A DNA stretch of 48,043 bases from an uncultured Prevotellaceae bacterium (GTDB taxonomy: Bacteria; Bacteroidota; Bacteroidia; Bacteroidales; Bacteroidaceae), in assembly GCA_937898415.1 (NCBI GenBank), contig CALDLA010000165.1:1-48043 (forward strand), read 5' to 3'. Each line of letters opens with the position of its first letter. Within the stretch, counting starts at the first letter, position 1. The notes beneath the pieces are model-generated. The model did no database searches and had not been told where the DNA came from. It saw only the letters and a program-made list of their open reading frames with translations. Below are positions 7,558 to 16,875 of this stretch, one piece after another. A program made the translations under genes and the position numbers.

Positions 7558-9012
7558 TTATTTGTTTTTTCTGAATTTCTTTCCGATGACGGGGAGGCTC
7601 GACAGCGGCAGGTCACACTTGATGATTTGACCCACGAAGGCTGCAATAAAGAGGGTGTTGCAGATCAACTGCGCCCATACAGGCAGGTAATCGGCGATGG
7701 AATACATCAATGCGGTATAGATGGCTGTGCCCAGCACGTAGACAAGCATATCCTTCATGGGGTAGGGGATAGGATTCTTCCGCTGCCCTACGATGTAGCT
7801 TAGCACCATCGCCGTGCCATAGCCAGCCACACCGCCCCAGGCACAGGCCCAGTAGCCGTACTTGGGGATAAAGAGGATGTTGACGACAAAGAGCACGAAG
7901 CAGCCGGCTAACGAGAACCAGGCACCGTAGATGGTACGGTCGATGAGCTTGTACCAGAACGAGAGGTTGAAGTAGATGCCCATCATGATTTCTGCCACCA
8001 TGACAATGGGCACCACGCCCAGTCCCTCGCGGTAGTCTTCACCTATTATATATTGTAAGAGGGGCATCCATCCGACGACGCAGAGGAAGGCCAGCAGCGT
8101 GAAGATGAGGAAGTACTTCATGGCTGCGGCATAGTACTCCTTCTTGTCGGCATCCTTCGACTTGGCAAAGACGATAGGCTCGTAGGCATAGCGGAAGGCC
8201 TGGGTAATCAAGGCCATAATCATGGCAATCTTGACACAGCTGCCATAGACACCCAACTGCACATTGGCTTCGGCCTTGTCGGGATAGACCAGTGGGAAGA
8301 TGATCTTGTCGGCCACCTGATTCAAGATACCGGCAATGCCGAGGATAAGGATGGGCCATGAGTAGCTGAACATCGTTTTCAGCAAGGCACCGTCGAAGTG
8401 CCAGTGGATGCGCAGCAGTTCGGGAATAAAGAACAGCGTGATAAAGCCTGTACACAGCAGGTTGATGAAGAAGACGTAGAACACCGACGTCTTGCCTAAC
8501 CACACGAAGTAAATCAGGTTGAGACCGATATTGAGGAAGATGTACAGCAGCTTCAGCGAAGCAAAGCGGATGGGTCGCTTCTGGAAACGCAGGTAGCTGA
8601 AGGGTATGGCCTGCAGGGCATCGAGGGCCACGACCGTGGCCATCATCGTCAGGTATTCAGGATGGTCAGCATAGCCGATGGCACTACTGATGGGACTGAT
8701 GAAGCCGAAGACCAACAGCAGGAATACAGCCGTGAGCGTTGCAACAGTAGCGAAGGCGGTGGTGAAGACGGTGTCGGGCTTGGCCTTTTCATCGTTGGCA
8801 AAGCGGAACAGGGTGGTCTCCATGCCGAACGTCAGCAGTACGAGGATGAGCGCTGTGTAGGCATAGACGTTGGTGCTGATGCCGTAGTCGCCCGAGTCCT
8901 TGGGCATGTAATGCGTATAAAGCGGTACGAGCAGGTAGTTCAGGAACCTGCCGACGATGCTGGAGAGACCGTAGATGGCCGTGTCTTTGGCGAGTGATTT
9001 TAAGTTTGCCAT
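7558..9012 (-). CDS. Polysaccharide/lipid-linked oligosaccharide flippase (MATE/PST type)
   Basis: A 484-residue integral membrane protein, beginning MANLKSLAKDTAIYGLSSIVGRFLNYLLVPL. This N-terminal pattern, the many hydrophobic segments (about 12-14) and the length are typical of the oligosaccharide flippase branch of the MOP superfamily (Wzx-like), which moves undecaprenyl-linked sugars across the inner membrane. It follows the SpmA/SpmB fusion gene with a three-base gap and precedes the peptidase gene by four bases, so all three are one leftward operon. No glycosyltransferases are next to it, so it probably serves a surface polysaccharide made elsewhere. Confidence 0.85.
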   Translation of the reverse strand: MANLKSLAKDTAIYGLSSIVGRFLNYLLVPLYTHYMPKDSGDYGISTNVYAYTALILVLLTFGMETTLFRFANDEKAKPDTVFTTAFATVATLTAVFLLLVFGFISPISSAIGYADHPEYLTMMATVVALDALQAIPFSYLRFQKRPIRFASLKLLYIFLNIGLNLIYFVWLGKTSVFYVFFINLLCTGFITLFFIPELLRIHWHFDGALLKTMFSYSWPILILGIAGILNQVADKIIFPLVYPDKAEANVQLGVYGSCVKIAMIMALITQAFRYAYEPIVFAKSKDADKKEYYAAAMKYFLIFTLLAFLCVVGWMPLLQYIIGEDYREGLGVVPIVMVAEIMMGIYFNLSFWYKLIDRTIYGAWFSLAGCFVLFVVNILFIPKYGYWACAWGGVAGYGTAMVLSYIVGQRKNPIPYPMKDMLVYVLGTAIYTALMYSIADYLPVWAQLICNTLFIAAFVGQIIKCDLPLSSLPVIGKKFRKNK

Positions 9013-9015
9013 GGT

Positions 9016-10248
9016 TTATCCAAAGAAGAAATAACAAATTGCGATGGCAGCGATGACACCAGCCAGGTCGGCCAACAGTCCGCAGGCTACAGCATGGCGG
9101 GTATAGCGGATGCCCACACTACCGAAATAAACGGCAAGGATATAGAAGGTGGTGTCCGTAGAGCCTTGGAACACGCACGACAGGCGACCGATGAACGAGT
9201 CGGCACCATAGGTGGTCATGGCATCGACCATCATGCCCCGGGCCCCACTACCCGACAGGGGCTTCATCAAGGCGGTAGGCAAAGCACCGACGAAGTCGCT
9301 GTTCATGCCTGTCAACTCGACTCCCCACTGAATGCCGCCAATGAGCATGTCCATAGCTCCCGAGGCACGGAAGACACCGATGGCTACGAGGATGGCTACC
9401 AGGTAGGGGATGATGCGAACGGCAGTCGTAAAGCCGTCCTTGGCACCTTCGATAAAGGCGTCATAGACGTTTACCTTCTTGCGAAGTCCGGCAAGGATAA
9501 AGCCGATGATAATCAGCATCAGCAGGATGTTGGCAACGGTGGTGCTGGTGCGGTTCATCGTGTCACCGTCCAACTGGGAAAAGCCCCAGATGATACCGGC
9601 AATCACTACACAGGCACCACCAAGTGTGAGCAGCAGCGTACGGTTCAGCAGGTTGATGCGCTGATAGAGCGAGGTGACGATGATACCGGCCAAGGTCGAG
9701 AAGAAGGTTGCCAATAGGATGGGTATAAAGACATCGGTAGGCTGGGCGGCTCCCATCTGTGCGCGGTAAACGAGGATGGAGATGGGAATGAGCGTCAGCC
9801 CCGAGGTGTTCAGCACGAGGAACATGATCATGGCGTTCGACGCGGTGTCCTTCTTCGTGTTCAGCTCCTGCATCTGCTCCATCGCCTTCAGTCCCAACGG
9901 TGTAGCGGCATTGTCGAGCCCCAGCATATTGGCAGCGATGTTCATGAAGATGCTACCGGTGACGGGATGACCCTTGGGGATGTCGGGAAACAGCCGGGTA
10001 AAGACAGGACTTAGCAAGCGTGCCAACACATTGACGACACCGCCCTGCTCGCCAATCTTCATGATGCCGAGCCATAGGGCCAAAACGCCCGTCAGACCTA
10101 ATGAAATCTCAAACGCCGTCTTTGATGACGAGAACGTAGAATCCATCATAGCCGGAAACACGTCGAAGTCGCCGAAGACCACCAACTTCACCAATGCAAC
10201 GACAAATGCAATGATGAAAAAACCTATCCAGATATAATTCAGTACCAT
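9016..10248 (-). CDS. SpmA-SpmB fusion, nucleoside recognition (Gate) domain membrane protein
   Basis: A 410-residue membrane protein with two repeated Gate/nucleoside-recognition domains. The first half contains GHPVTGSIFMNIAANMLGLDNAATPLGLKAM, typical of spore maturation protein A. The second half contains KPLSGSGARGMMVDAM and VFQGSTDTTFYILAVYFGSVGI, typical of spore maturation protein B. In sporulating Firmicutes the two are separate. In Bacteroidota the fused form is common and has no known sporulation role; transport of a small molecule is likely but unproved. It is the first gene of the operon with the flippase and DPP7. A promoter box lies nine bases before the ATG. Confidence 0.85.
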   Translation of the reverse strand: MVLNYIWIGFFIIAFVVALVKLVVFGDFDVFPAMMDSTFSSSKTAFEISLGLTGVLALWLGIMKIGEQGGVVNVLARLLSPVFTRLFPDIPKGHPVTGSIFMNIAANMLGLDNAATPLGLKAMEQMQELNTKKDTASNAMIMFLVLNTSGLTLIPISILVYRAQMGAAQPTDVFIPILLATFFSTLAGIIVTSLYQRINLLNRTLLLTLGGACVVIAGIIWGFSQLDGDTMNRTSTTVANILLMLIIIGFILAGLRKKVNVYDAFIEGAKDGFTTAVRIIPYLVAILVAIGVFRASGAMDMLIGGIQWGVELTGMNSDFVGALPTALMKPLSGSGARGMMVDAMTTYGADSFIGRLSCVFQGSTDTTFYILAVYFGSVGIRYTRHAVACGLLADLAGVIAAIAICYFFFG

Positions 10249-10256
10249 ATTGCTTG

Positions 10257-10264
10257 CAAAGGTA
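10257..10264 (-). promoter_or_regulatory. -7 box TACCTTTG for the SpmAB-flippase-DPP7 operon
   Basis: The minus strand reads TACCTTTG nine bases from the ATG at 10248, so the leader would be very short. Confidence 0.6.
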
Positions 10265-10296
10265 CTGCTTTTAATTCAATTGGCAAAGAAAGAACG

Positions 10297-10326
10297 TAAA
10301 AAAGAGCGGTTGCATCGCGCAACCGC
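10297..10326 (-). terminator. Rho-independent terminator after the LruC lipoprotein gene at 10360
   Basis: An 8-bp GC-rich stem (GCGGTTGC 10306-10313 with GCAACCGC 10319-10326) is followed on the minus strand by TCTTTTTTA. It lies 34 bases beyond the stop of the leftward gene. Confidence 0.85.
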
Positions 10327-10359
10327 CCTCCCTAAAATGATATTTAAGTATTTGATGAT

Positions 10360-12381
10360 TTATTTCCACCACTGAGACTTGTTGGGATTCTCGGCAGCCC
10401 ACTCAACAAAGCCCTTATAGACTTCCTTGATGCTGGTACGCTCGTCGAGCCACTCACAGTCAGTACCTACGGCCAGCTTGGCAGCAGGCTCTGAAATCTC
10501 AGCCGTCAGTTCCTGCCATTCACCACTCTTAAAGACCTCGAGCTTGATGTTCTTGGCTTCAGCCGATGAGGTAACGCCGAACGGCAGCTTGATTTCGACG
10601 GGATCATACTGATGATGATGACCATGAGCAGTGTTGACCATTACCGATACATCAACTCCGAACAGGTTGTGAACCTCCCACTGGTCATTCTCGGCAATAC
10701 GCAGAGGCAGGGTACCACCGGCGGCGCGCAGGATAACAATGGCATTGCTGGCATCAAATTTCACGTCAATAACGACATCGTTGAAGTCGAAGTCACCAGC
10801 CTCAATAGCACTCAGATCCTCACCCATGATACGCAGGTCGCCTAAGGTCGTCTCCTCTACGGGGTCGTCTGTCGGGTCATCAGAAGGTGTGGGATCGTCG
10901 CCGGGCGTGGGATCCTCGCTGGGCGTGGGATCATCAGTGGGCTCGCCTCCTTCGAAACCGGGGTTACACTCGCTTGGCAAAATCTTGATGTTGGGCTTCT
11001 CGTTATTTACATAGAGGACTGCACCATCGGCTACGCGATAATAAGGCTGTGCGCCAACCTCTCCATTTGCCTGCTGTTCTGTACTCTTATCAGAGTAGCC
11101 ATTCTCAAAATGTGTCTCGGCAACCACATAGAGGTTCTGGAAATAGTTTACGACGAAGCCCTGATTAGCATCAATACCTTCAGCACGGACAACGTTCTTG
11201 GCTTGGAATACGGCATAGTCACCAGTTGCTGGACCATAAATACCATATTCGTCCTTGGTAATACCCATATAGGCAGTATCTGTTACTTTGAATACAGAAT
11301 TGCTACCCATATAGATGTATCCAGGTCCGAGAGCCTTGAAATCCTTTGTCAGTACACCAGCTCCGCCATTCAACTGGAAGTAGTTCTTGTCCGTATCACC
11401 TAAGTCGATGAAGAAGAGATCGTCAACAGTAAGCATACAGTTGTTCTTGACATCCGTACTACCAGCCGTGTATGAGAAATCACCAGTTCTGTAGTTACCG
11501 TCATTAATCCATGAGCAGTCGTTGCTGTTTACAATGGTATTGCCAGTAACAGTGATGACACCGTCTTCAGCGTTACGGAAATGGCCAGACCCCTCAATAT
11601 TGACATTTCCATTAACGGTAATAGTACCATTATTGATGACCTGTGAATTGTTATTGAAAACATTCAGCGTATTTTTGCAGGTGATGGTACCGCCATCGTT
11701 ATAGATAGCTCCCCTATCATAGGGGCCACAGATTCCCTCTACGACAAACTCACCTTTGTTATATACAATAACGTTTGCGCTCATGTCCTGGTCAAAGGTG
11801 ACTTTTGCACCAGGAGCAATATACATGGCCAAATTATTGGCTTTCTGGTAGTTGAACGTTGTCGTAAAGTGAATGTCAGCACCAGGAATTACATAGAAAC
11901 GAACATTGTCTGCGCCATCACCAGGATTGGTGAAACTAACTTTCTTCGTACCACTCATGTAAATGATGGCATTACCATTGTAAGGTTGCAGTTCTACAAC
12001 ACCGTCAGGAACTGTGGCATCCTGTACGTAATACGTTCCAGTGCCTCTCCAATATTCGCTCATGGGGTAACAGTTCTCTGTAGGAACCTCAGTCTTATAG
12101 TCACCTGCTGCCGGAGCACTAACCCAACCATCCCATGAAGATTCGCTTGAAAGGTTTGAAGGGGTAAAAGTACGCGTAAATGCACGTGAGGTGTTAATGG
12201 TCCCGAAACCCCAAGTCTGACCGGTTGCAATAGTGCCACCAACGTAGTTTCTGAAGGCTTGGTCATACTTGGCTTTGTCAATCTGAGCCTGTGTCATCGG
12301 CTCGAAGTCGTCTTTAGAACAACTTGTGAATCCGGCGGAAATTGCCAACGCCGCGATTCCTGTCATCAAATACTTTTTCAT
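10360..12381 (-). CDS. LruC/DUF4842 domain lipoprotein with beta-helix region
   Basis: A 673-residue lipoprotein. The signal MKKYLMTGIAALAISAGFTSCSKDD has a lipobox cysteine at about residue 22. A conserved N-terminal motif follows, YDQAFRNYVG...GQTWGFGTI, shared with its paralogues in this locus. Residues of about 150-430 carry short N-rich repeats (NVIVYNKGEFVVEG, FNNNSQVINNGTITVNGNVNI) suggesting a right-handed beta-helix. A PTDDPTPSEDPTPGDDP-type linker precedes the C-terminal LruC/DUF4842 domain. That domain opens with GDFDFNDVVIDVKF near residue 530, an acidic motif that looks calcium-binding, and later has AAGGTLPLRI, EVHNLFG and GHHHQYDP. Cell-surface exposure is inferred. It has its own promoter (12431) and terminator (10297). 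Confidence 0.82.
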   Translation of the reverse strand: MKKYLMTGIAALAISAGFTSCSKDDFEPMTQAQIDKAKYDQAFRNYVGGTIATGQTWGFGTINTSRAFTRTFTPSNLSSESSWDGWVSAPAAGDYKTEVPTENCYPMSEYWRGTGTYYVQDATVPDGVVELQPYNGNAIIYMSGTKKVSFTNPGDGADNVRFYVIPGADIHFTTTFNYQKANNLAMYIAPGAKVTFDQDMSANVIVYNKGEFVVEGICGPYDRGAIYNDGGTITCKNTLNVFNNNSQVINNGTITVNGNVNIEGSGHFRNAEDGVITVTGNTIVNSNDCSWINDGNYRTGDFSYTAGSTDVKNNCMLTVDDLFFIDLGDTDKNYFQLNGGAGVLTKDFKALGPGYIYMGSNSVFKVTDTAYMGITKDEYGIYGPATGDYAVFQAKNVVRAEGIDANQGFVVNYFQNLYVVAETHFENGYSDKSTEQQANGEVGAQPYYRVADGAVLYVNNEKPNIKILPSECNPGFEGGEPTDDPTPSEDPTPGDDPTPSDDPTDDPVEETTLGDLRIMGEDLSAIEAGDFDFNDVVIDVKFDASNAIVILRAAGGTLPLRIAENDQWEVHNLFGVDVSVMVNTAHGHHHQYDPVEIKLPFGVTSSAEAKNIKLEVFKSGEWQELTAEISEPAAKLAVGTDCEWLDERTSIKEVYKGFVEWAAENPNKSQWWK

Positions 12382-12430
12382 CTTTCGAAAGTTTTTTAAT
12401 AGATTTGTAATTGTTGTTGATTAGATGCTG

Positions 12431-12438
12431 CAAAGTTA
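12431..12438 (-). promoter_or_regulatory. -7 box TAACTTTG
   Basis: CAAAGTTA on the plus strand, 50 bases before the ATG at 12381, gives the LruC lipoprotein gene its own promoter after the upstream terminator. Confidence 0.65.
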
Positions 12439-12511
12439 CAAATAATTTTTAATATAACAAGAAGTTATTGGAGAAAATTGCAAAAAAATACGAAAATGTT
12501 TACATCTGAAA

Positions 12512-12545
12512 CAAAAAAACAAGCGTTCACTATCGCAAACGCTTG
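12512..12545 (-). terminator. Rho-independent terminator of the three-gene surface-protein operon
   Basis: Stem CAAGCGTT (12520-12527) with AACGCTTG (12538-12545), followed on the minus strand by TTTTTTTG. It lies 24 bases past the stop of the gene at 12569. Confidence 0.85.
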
Positions 12546-12568
12546 TAAATGATTGAAATGGACTATTG

Positions 12569-14632
12569 TTATTCGTACCAGTCGGAAGCCACACTGGGAT
12601 CCTTGACATAGTCGTTGAAGCTCCTGCGGAATCTTGTACCGTCATAAACTTCGCTAATGTCGGCACGCTCGTCGCACCACTGATAGGTCGTCTTGACTTG
12701 TATCTTGCTGGCGGGCTCACCCTTGTGGGCGGTAATCTCCGTCCATTCTCCACGCTTCTGTACCATGATCTTAATGTCGTTGGCACTGTTAAAGGTGCCT
12801 GTCAGCGTCTTGATGACATCAGACTTGCCGTCTACACCGTTTTTGGCATGGGTGTTGACCATGACGTTGGTGGCTACATTATACAGGTTATGTACTTCAT
12901 ATTCGCTGTAGCTCGTTCCTGGCAGACCGTTCCAGCCGACGGTCAGAGGCAGCGTACCGCCAGCAGCCTTCAGCCGTATTTGGGCTTTGGTGCCTGCAGC
13001 GCCTTCGGTGGTGTTGATACGAACATCAAATACCACGTCGTTGAAGTCGAAGTCTGTGCGTTGGGTGACGCTTAAATCCTCGGCAATGATGCGTACCCAG
13101 TCGCCCCAGGTCTCCTCTGATCCGCCACCAGTCGACCAGTTGGCACCACAACTGTTCGTATTCGGCGTAACGGTCAGTTCACCATAGGGACAGGCTGTGC
13201 CGTTGAGGTCGAGTACGGGGTAGGCTCCGTCGCCAATACTCCTGAGGTATTCATCGGTGACCACTTCGCTACCCTTGATAATCTCAATCTGGTTGACAGA
13301 ATAGGTGATACCCTCCGTGACGGAGAAAGTGTGGTAATGTGCATCGACGGTAACTTTGCCGCCAATGAGCAGATAGTCATTGCTGCCGTTGGTGCGGAAG
13401 CCCTGGAAGGTGCCGTCGCCCTGGGCAATCATACGGACATCGCCCTTGATATACATACCGGTGTTACTGCCCATGTTGACAATGAAGTTGTCCATCTCGG
13501 CGGTTCCTGCCTCGGTGTAGCTGTTCTGCATGAGGTTGAACTCGCCGTCATACATGTGGGCATTGCCTGTGACAATGAGCTGGCAGTAGTTGTAGAACGT
13601 ATTGTTCTTGGCACTGAAGGTCATGGTGCCAGTCTGGTAGTAACCGTTGTTGACCCAATTGATGCGAGCCTGTGTAACGAAGGTGTTGCCACTGATGATC
13701 ACCTTACCGTCGTTGTAGAAGTGGCAAGAGGAGTTCATCGTCATCTGGGGAGCAGTAATCTCAGCCTCGTCGCTGAAGTTCACGAAGTAAGAGGTGTTGG
13801 AGTCACCAGGAGAATAGGTTAACGGCCCCGTGACCTCGAACTTACCTTCGTTGTAGACGGTAGAGAAGTTTCCAATGTCGTATTTCTCCGCATTGGTGGC
13901 ATTGACCGTACCGCGGTTGTAGAGCTTGATGCCCTGATTAGCAGCAATGCTGCTGCGGCCGTCGTTCAACGTGGCACCAGCAGCCACGGAAATACTGCCG
14001 GCCTGCTCACCGTAGTCGCTCTCCAGCGTGACGTTACCGCGGAGGATGTAGAGATTGAAGTGGGTTGCACCAGCGCGTCTGATGGTCAGATCACCATCCA
14101 CATCGACATAGACATTATATGGACGCGCTATTTCCTTGCCTTGCGAGCTGTCATATCCGGCATTCTGATAGGTTCCGCCCAGTTCCACGATACCGGCCTC
14201 AGTTACCTTCAAGTTGTAGCCCTCGACAATTTTATAGGCATAGATGGCGAACAAATCCCACATGGTTGTTTCTCCGTACTGGGTTTGTACAGTTGTTCCC
14301 TTGTACAGCGTCTCCAACTGTGATACCTCATCAGCATCAGCGGGGATGGCTGTCGGGAAAGCAGCTGCCAGTTCCTCTTCAGAGGGGAAGTTGAACTTGT
14401 CGTAGGTATCTCCGTTTACCGTGATGGAGCGGGTTACTCGACTGGAAGCTGGAGCGTCAAAGCCCCAGGTGTGATCAGGGGAAGGTTCGCCGAAAGTCTC
14501 GATGAAAATACGTTTATAGGCATTAACAGCCTGCTGGCCAGGCGTCGTCTCATCGAAGTCGTGCGAACAACTGCTAATGCCTGCAACCATAGCCATCAGG
14601 GCAGTCCCTGCTAAGATATGTATTCTTTTCAT
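12569..14632 (-). CDS. LruC/DUF4842 domain lipoprotein with beta-helix region
   Basis: A 687-residue lipoprotein paralogous to those at 10360 and 16876. The signal MKRIHILAGTALMAMVAGISSCSHDFDE carries the lipobox. The shared motif FIETFGEPSPDHTWGFDAP follows, then DKFNFPSEEELAAAFPTAIP, nearly the same as in the gene at 16876. The middle (about 150-440) is a beta-helix-like series: FNLYILRGNVTLESDYGEQ, GATLNDGRSSIAANQGIKL, YNRGTVN, STVYNEGKFEVTG. The C-terminal domain has TDFDFNDVVFDVRI near residue 527, then KAAGGTLPLTVGW and YEVHNLYNVATNVMVNTH. It is the last gene of a leftward operon: the gap to the InlB-repeat gene is 14 bases and a terminator follows at 12512. Function is unknown; a structural or adhesive surface role is inferred. 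Confidence 0.82.
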   Translation of the reverse strand: MKRIHILAGTALMAMVAGISSCSHDFDETTPGQQAVNAYKRIFIETFGEPSPDHTWGFDAPASSRVTRSITVNGDTYDKFNFPSEEELAAAFPTAIPADADEVSQLETLYKGTTVQTQYGETTMWDLFAIYAYKIVEGYNLKVTEAGIVELGGTYQNAGYDSSQGKEIARPYNVYVDVDGDLTIRRAGATHFNLYILRGNVTLESDYGEQAGSISVAAGATLNDGRSSIAANQGIKLYNRGTVNATNAEKYDIGNFSTVYNEGKFEVTGPLTYSPGDSNTSYFVNFSDEAEITAPQMTMNSSCHFYNDGKVIISGNTFVTQARINWVNNGYYQTGTMTFSAKNNTFYNYCQLIVTGNAHMYDGEFNLMQNSYTEAGTAEMDNFIVNMGSNTGMYIKGDVRMIAQGDGTFQGFRTNGSNDYLLIGGKVTVDAHYHTFSVTEGITYSVNQIEIIKGSEVVTDEYLRSIGDGAYPVLDLNGTACPYGELTVTPNTNSCGANWSTGGGSEETWGDWVRIIAEDLSVTQRTDFDFNDVVFDVRINTTEGAAGTKAQIRLKAAGGTLPLTVGWNGLPGTSYSEYEVHNLYNVATNVMVNTHAKNGVDGKSDVIKTLTGTFNSANDIKIMVQKRGEWTEITAHKGEPASKIQVKTTYQWCDERADISEVYDGTRFRRSFNDYVKDPSVASDWYE

Positions 14633-14646
14633 AGGTCTGGATGTTG

Positions 14647-16857
14647 TTACTTAATCATTACTTTCTTACCATTAATCATGTAGAGTCCACGTTGTGGGTT
14701 TTGAACGCGCATACCGTTCATATTGTATACCGTGTTATTTTGCTTGGCTTGTACAGTAGGCGTTGAAATCGCCGTTGTTTCGTCGTCGAACACGATGGAA
14801 AGCAAACGTCCGCCAGCTGAAGAAGGTCCCTCCAAATAAGCCTTACCGGCAGGAATGACGGCTTGGTTGCCCGCCGTGTCGACAAACTTGACTGTTCCGT
14901 TTTTGTTGACCAATACATACTGGTAGGCTGAGTTGATGCTGACATCGCTGCCTATGACTCCCTTTAACAGATTATCATCATAACTATTGCCTGTCTCAAC
15001 AGTTTCTATTGATGCGGTGGCATCAGCCTCTCCCTTCAGCACAAGACCTGTACCAGCTGCAACGGCACCTATCACCTGAGTGAGTGTTACTTCCGTGTCA
15101 CTCTTCTCCTTGGTGATGTAAGCCTTGATGGCCTCTGTTCCCGTAAAGTACAAGGCCTGGGTCGAACAGAAGGTGCTGTAGCCTGTGGCTCCTACACTGA
15201 TAGTGGTATATGCTTTGTCTTTGAAGAAGTAGCCGTAGATGACAAGGTCTTGTGCAGGCATGGTCGTATGAACATTTTGCCAGCCTGAGAACGTATATCC
15301 CTCTTTAGTAGGATTTTCAGGTAGTGTAATTTCGGCACCATATTCCATCGTATAGCTAACGTCGCGGTCTTCACCGTTGATACGGAAGGTCAGCGTGTAG
15401 CTATTGATGCTGAACTGTGCAGCAGCTGTAAAGTTTTCGCCGGGCATGGTCGCTGGCAGCTGCGGATTCCAGCCTGTGAAGGTGTAGCCGGTCTTCGATG
15501 GATTCTGCACTTGTGGCAGGTTGGCTCCCTCCTCCAGGGTGTAGGTTTGATAGGTCTGTCCGTCGACGGTCAGTGTGAGCGTATATTCCTGAGTCCCATA
15601 GTTCGGATCGGGAACAAAGACGGCCTCGACGACTAGATAGCTGTCCGGCATGGTTTCCGGCAGGTTGGCCCAATGGTCGAACAGGTAGCCTTCCTTTGTC
15701 GGGTTGGTAGCCGGGACATAGTCAGGTGAAAGGGTGGTACCATACGCAATATAGTAGAAGCCTTGATAGTCATTCCCGTCCACCTTATACATAATATTGT
15801 TATGATTGACGCTATACGAACCATTGACGCTAACATTGTATGCGGGCATCACCATATTATTCGGGTAGCCGTTCCATCCGCTAAAGGTATAACCTTCACG
15901 CTCAGGGTTGGCTTCTGGAGTGATGGTCTCTCCGGCTTCATACCAGACAACCTTATGCACGTCATCCCCAATCTTGTAGGTCACGCTGTATCCGTCGGCA
16001 ATGCTGATACTATGGATTGTGACATAGCGGTCAGGCCTGAAGCCCACATTGCCGTCTGCCTGTACCACATATTTATAGGTTGTGCCGTCCTGTGATTTCA
16101 GTTGGGCGTTCGTCGTAGGCATCAGTTCTGCCGAAGCATTGATGGTGATCACCTGTCCGGCTTTACAGTCGCGGATACCAAACGAACGGCTACCGCTGTT
16201 ATAGGAATACAAGCCATTGCCCTTTGATTCTGGCCTGAGCAGCCATCTGGTTCCTGTCTGAAGCACAAACTTATTGCCAAGTGAAATGCCGTTGCCAGAA
16301 TAAATGGAAATACCGGTAACATTCAATCCCCAGTTCTGGAAATTGGTTCCCTGTTGTTGGATGGTACTGAGGAAGGAACTGCCAATCGTTACATCAAAAC
16401 ACCTGTTAACCGCATCATAGATGGAATAATTCCCATTATTGATGGTCTTGCCATCATCTTGGCCTTGCCAGTTTTTGAATCCGAGTGATGACGACCAACT
16501 GGACTGAAGGATGATGCCCCAGTTATTCTCATCTGCAATGGTGGCATAGATACGTAGCGTCAGGTCTTCATCAGCTCCGGCGGCAACAAAATCCTGATAT
16601 GTTGGAGCAATGGAATTATAGCTTGGGCCAGCGTTTCCCGCCCAAACACTTTCTTCGGAACTACTGCCCCATGAAGCTGTACCCATGGATACTCCGTCAA
16701 TTGCTACAACTTCATCAGAGATTGTCAGCTCGATGTCATTGTCAGTGGTTTTCCCGTCAAAGTTGATAGACCAAGCCTGTGCGTCTGCACTGTTCACTCC
16801 TATCACCGCAGCAACGGCGACGAGCAGTGTTCTGTATATCTTGTTCATTGTCTTCAT
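14647..16857 (-). CDS. Secreted protein with InlB B-type (Listeria-Bacteroides) repeats
   Basis: A 736-residue secreted protein. A signal peptide (MNKIYRTLLVAVAAVIGVNSADAQA) leads to an N-terminal globular domain of about 290 residues that I do not recognise. Then come four repeats of about 65-70 residues with the Listeria-Bacteroides repeat signature: EGYTFSGWNGYPNNM, EGYLFDHWANLPETM, TGYTFTGWNPQLPATM and EGYTFSGWQNVHTTM. A module near 560-700 (ATGYSTFCSTQALYF, GTGLVLKGEAD, NLLKGV, IPAGKAYLEG, LSIVFDDETTAI) also occurs in the BspA-like protein at 25307. The C-terminal VYNMNGMRVQNPQRGLYMINGKKVMIK is a probable secretion/sorting tail. It sits between two LruC lipoproteins in the same operon (gaps of 14 and 18 bases). 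Confidence 0.82.
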   Translation of the reverse strand: MKTMNKIYRTLLVAVAAVIGVNSADAQAWSINFDGKTTDNDIELTISDEVVAIDGVSMGTASWGSSSEESVWAGNAGPSYNSIAPTYQDFVAAGADEDLTLRIYATIADENNWGIILQSSWSSSLGFKNWQGQDDGKTINNGNYSIYDAVNRCFDVTIGSSFLSTIQQQGTNFQNWGLNVTGISIYSGNGISLGNKFVLQTGTRWLLRPESKGNGLYSYNSGSRSFGIRDCKAGQVITINASAELMPTTNAQLKSQDGTTYKYVVQADGNVGFRPDRYVTIHSISIADGYSVTYKIGDDVHKVVWYEAGETITPEANPEREGYTFSGWNGYPNNMVMPAYNVSVNGSYSVNHNNIMYKVDGNDYQGFYYIAYGTTLSPDYVPATNPTKEGYLFDHWANLPETMPDSYLVVEAVFVPDPNYGTQEYTLTLTVDGQTYQTYTLEEGANLPQVQNPSKTGYTFTGWNPQLPATMPGENFTAAAQFSINSYTLTFRINGEDRDVSYTMEYGAEITLPENPTKEGYTFSGWQNVHTTMPAQDLVIYGYFFKDKAYTTISVGATGYSTFCSTQALYFTGTEAIKAYITKEKSDTEVTLTQVIGAVAAGTGLVLKGEADATASIETVETGNSYDDNLLKGVIGSDVSINSAYQYVLVNKNGTVKFVDTAGNQAVIPAGKAYLEGPSSAGGRLLSIVFDDETTAISTPTVQAKQNNTVYNMNGMRVQNPQRGLYMINGKKVMIK

Positions 16858-16875
16858 ATTTCGTTCCTCCTCAGA

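Noticed and set aside
9016..10248. Sporulation genes
   Set aside because: SpmA/SpmB-like domains occur widely in non-sporulating Bacteroidota; nothing else here suggests sporulation.
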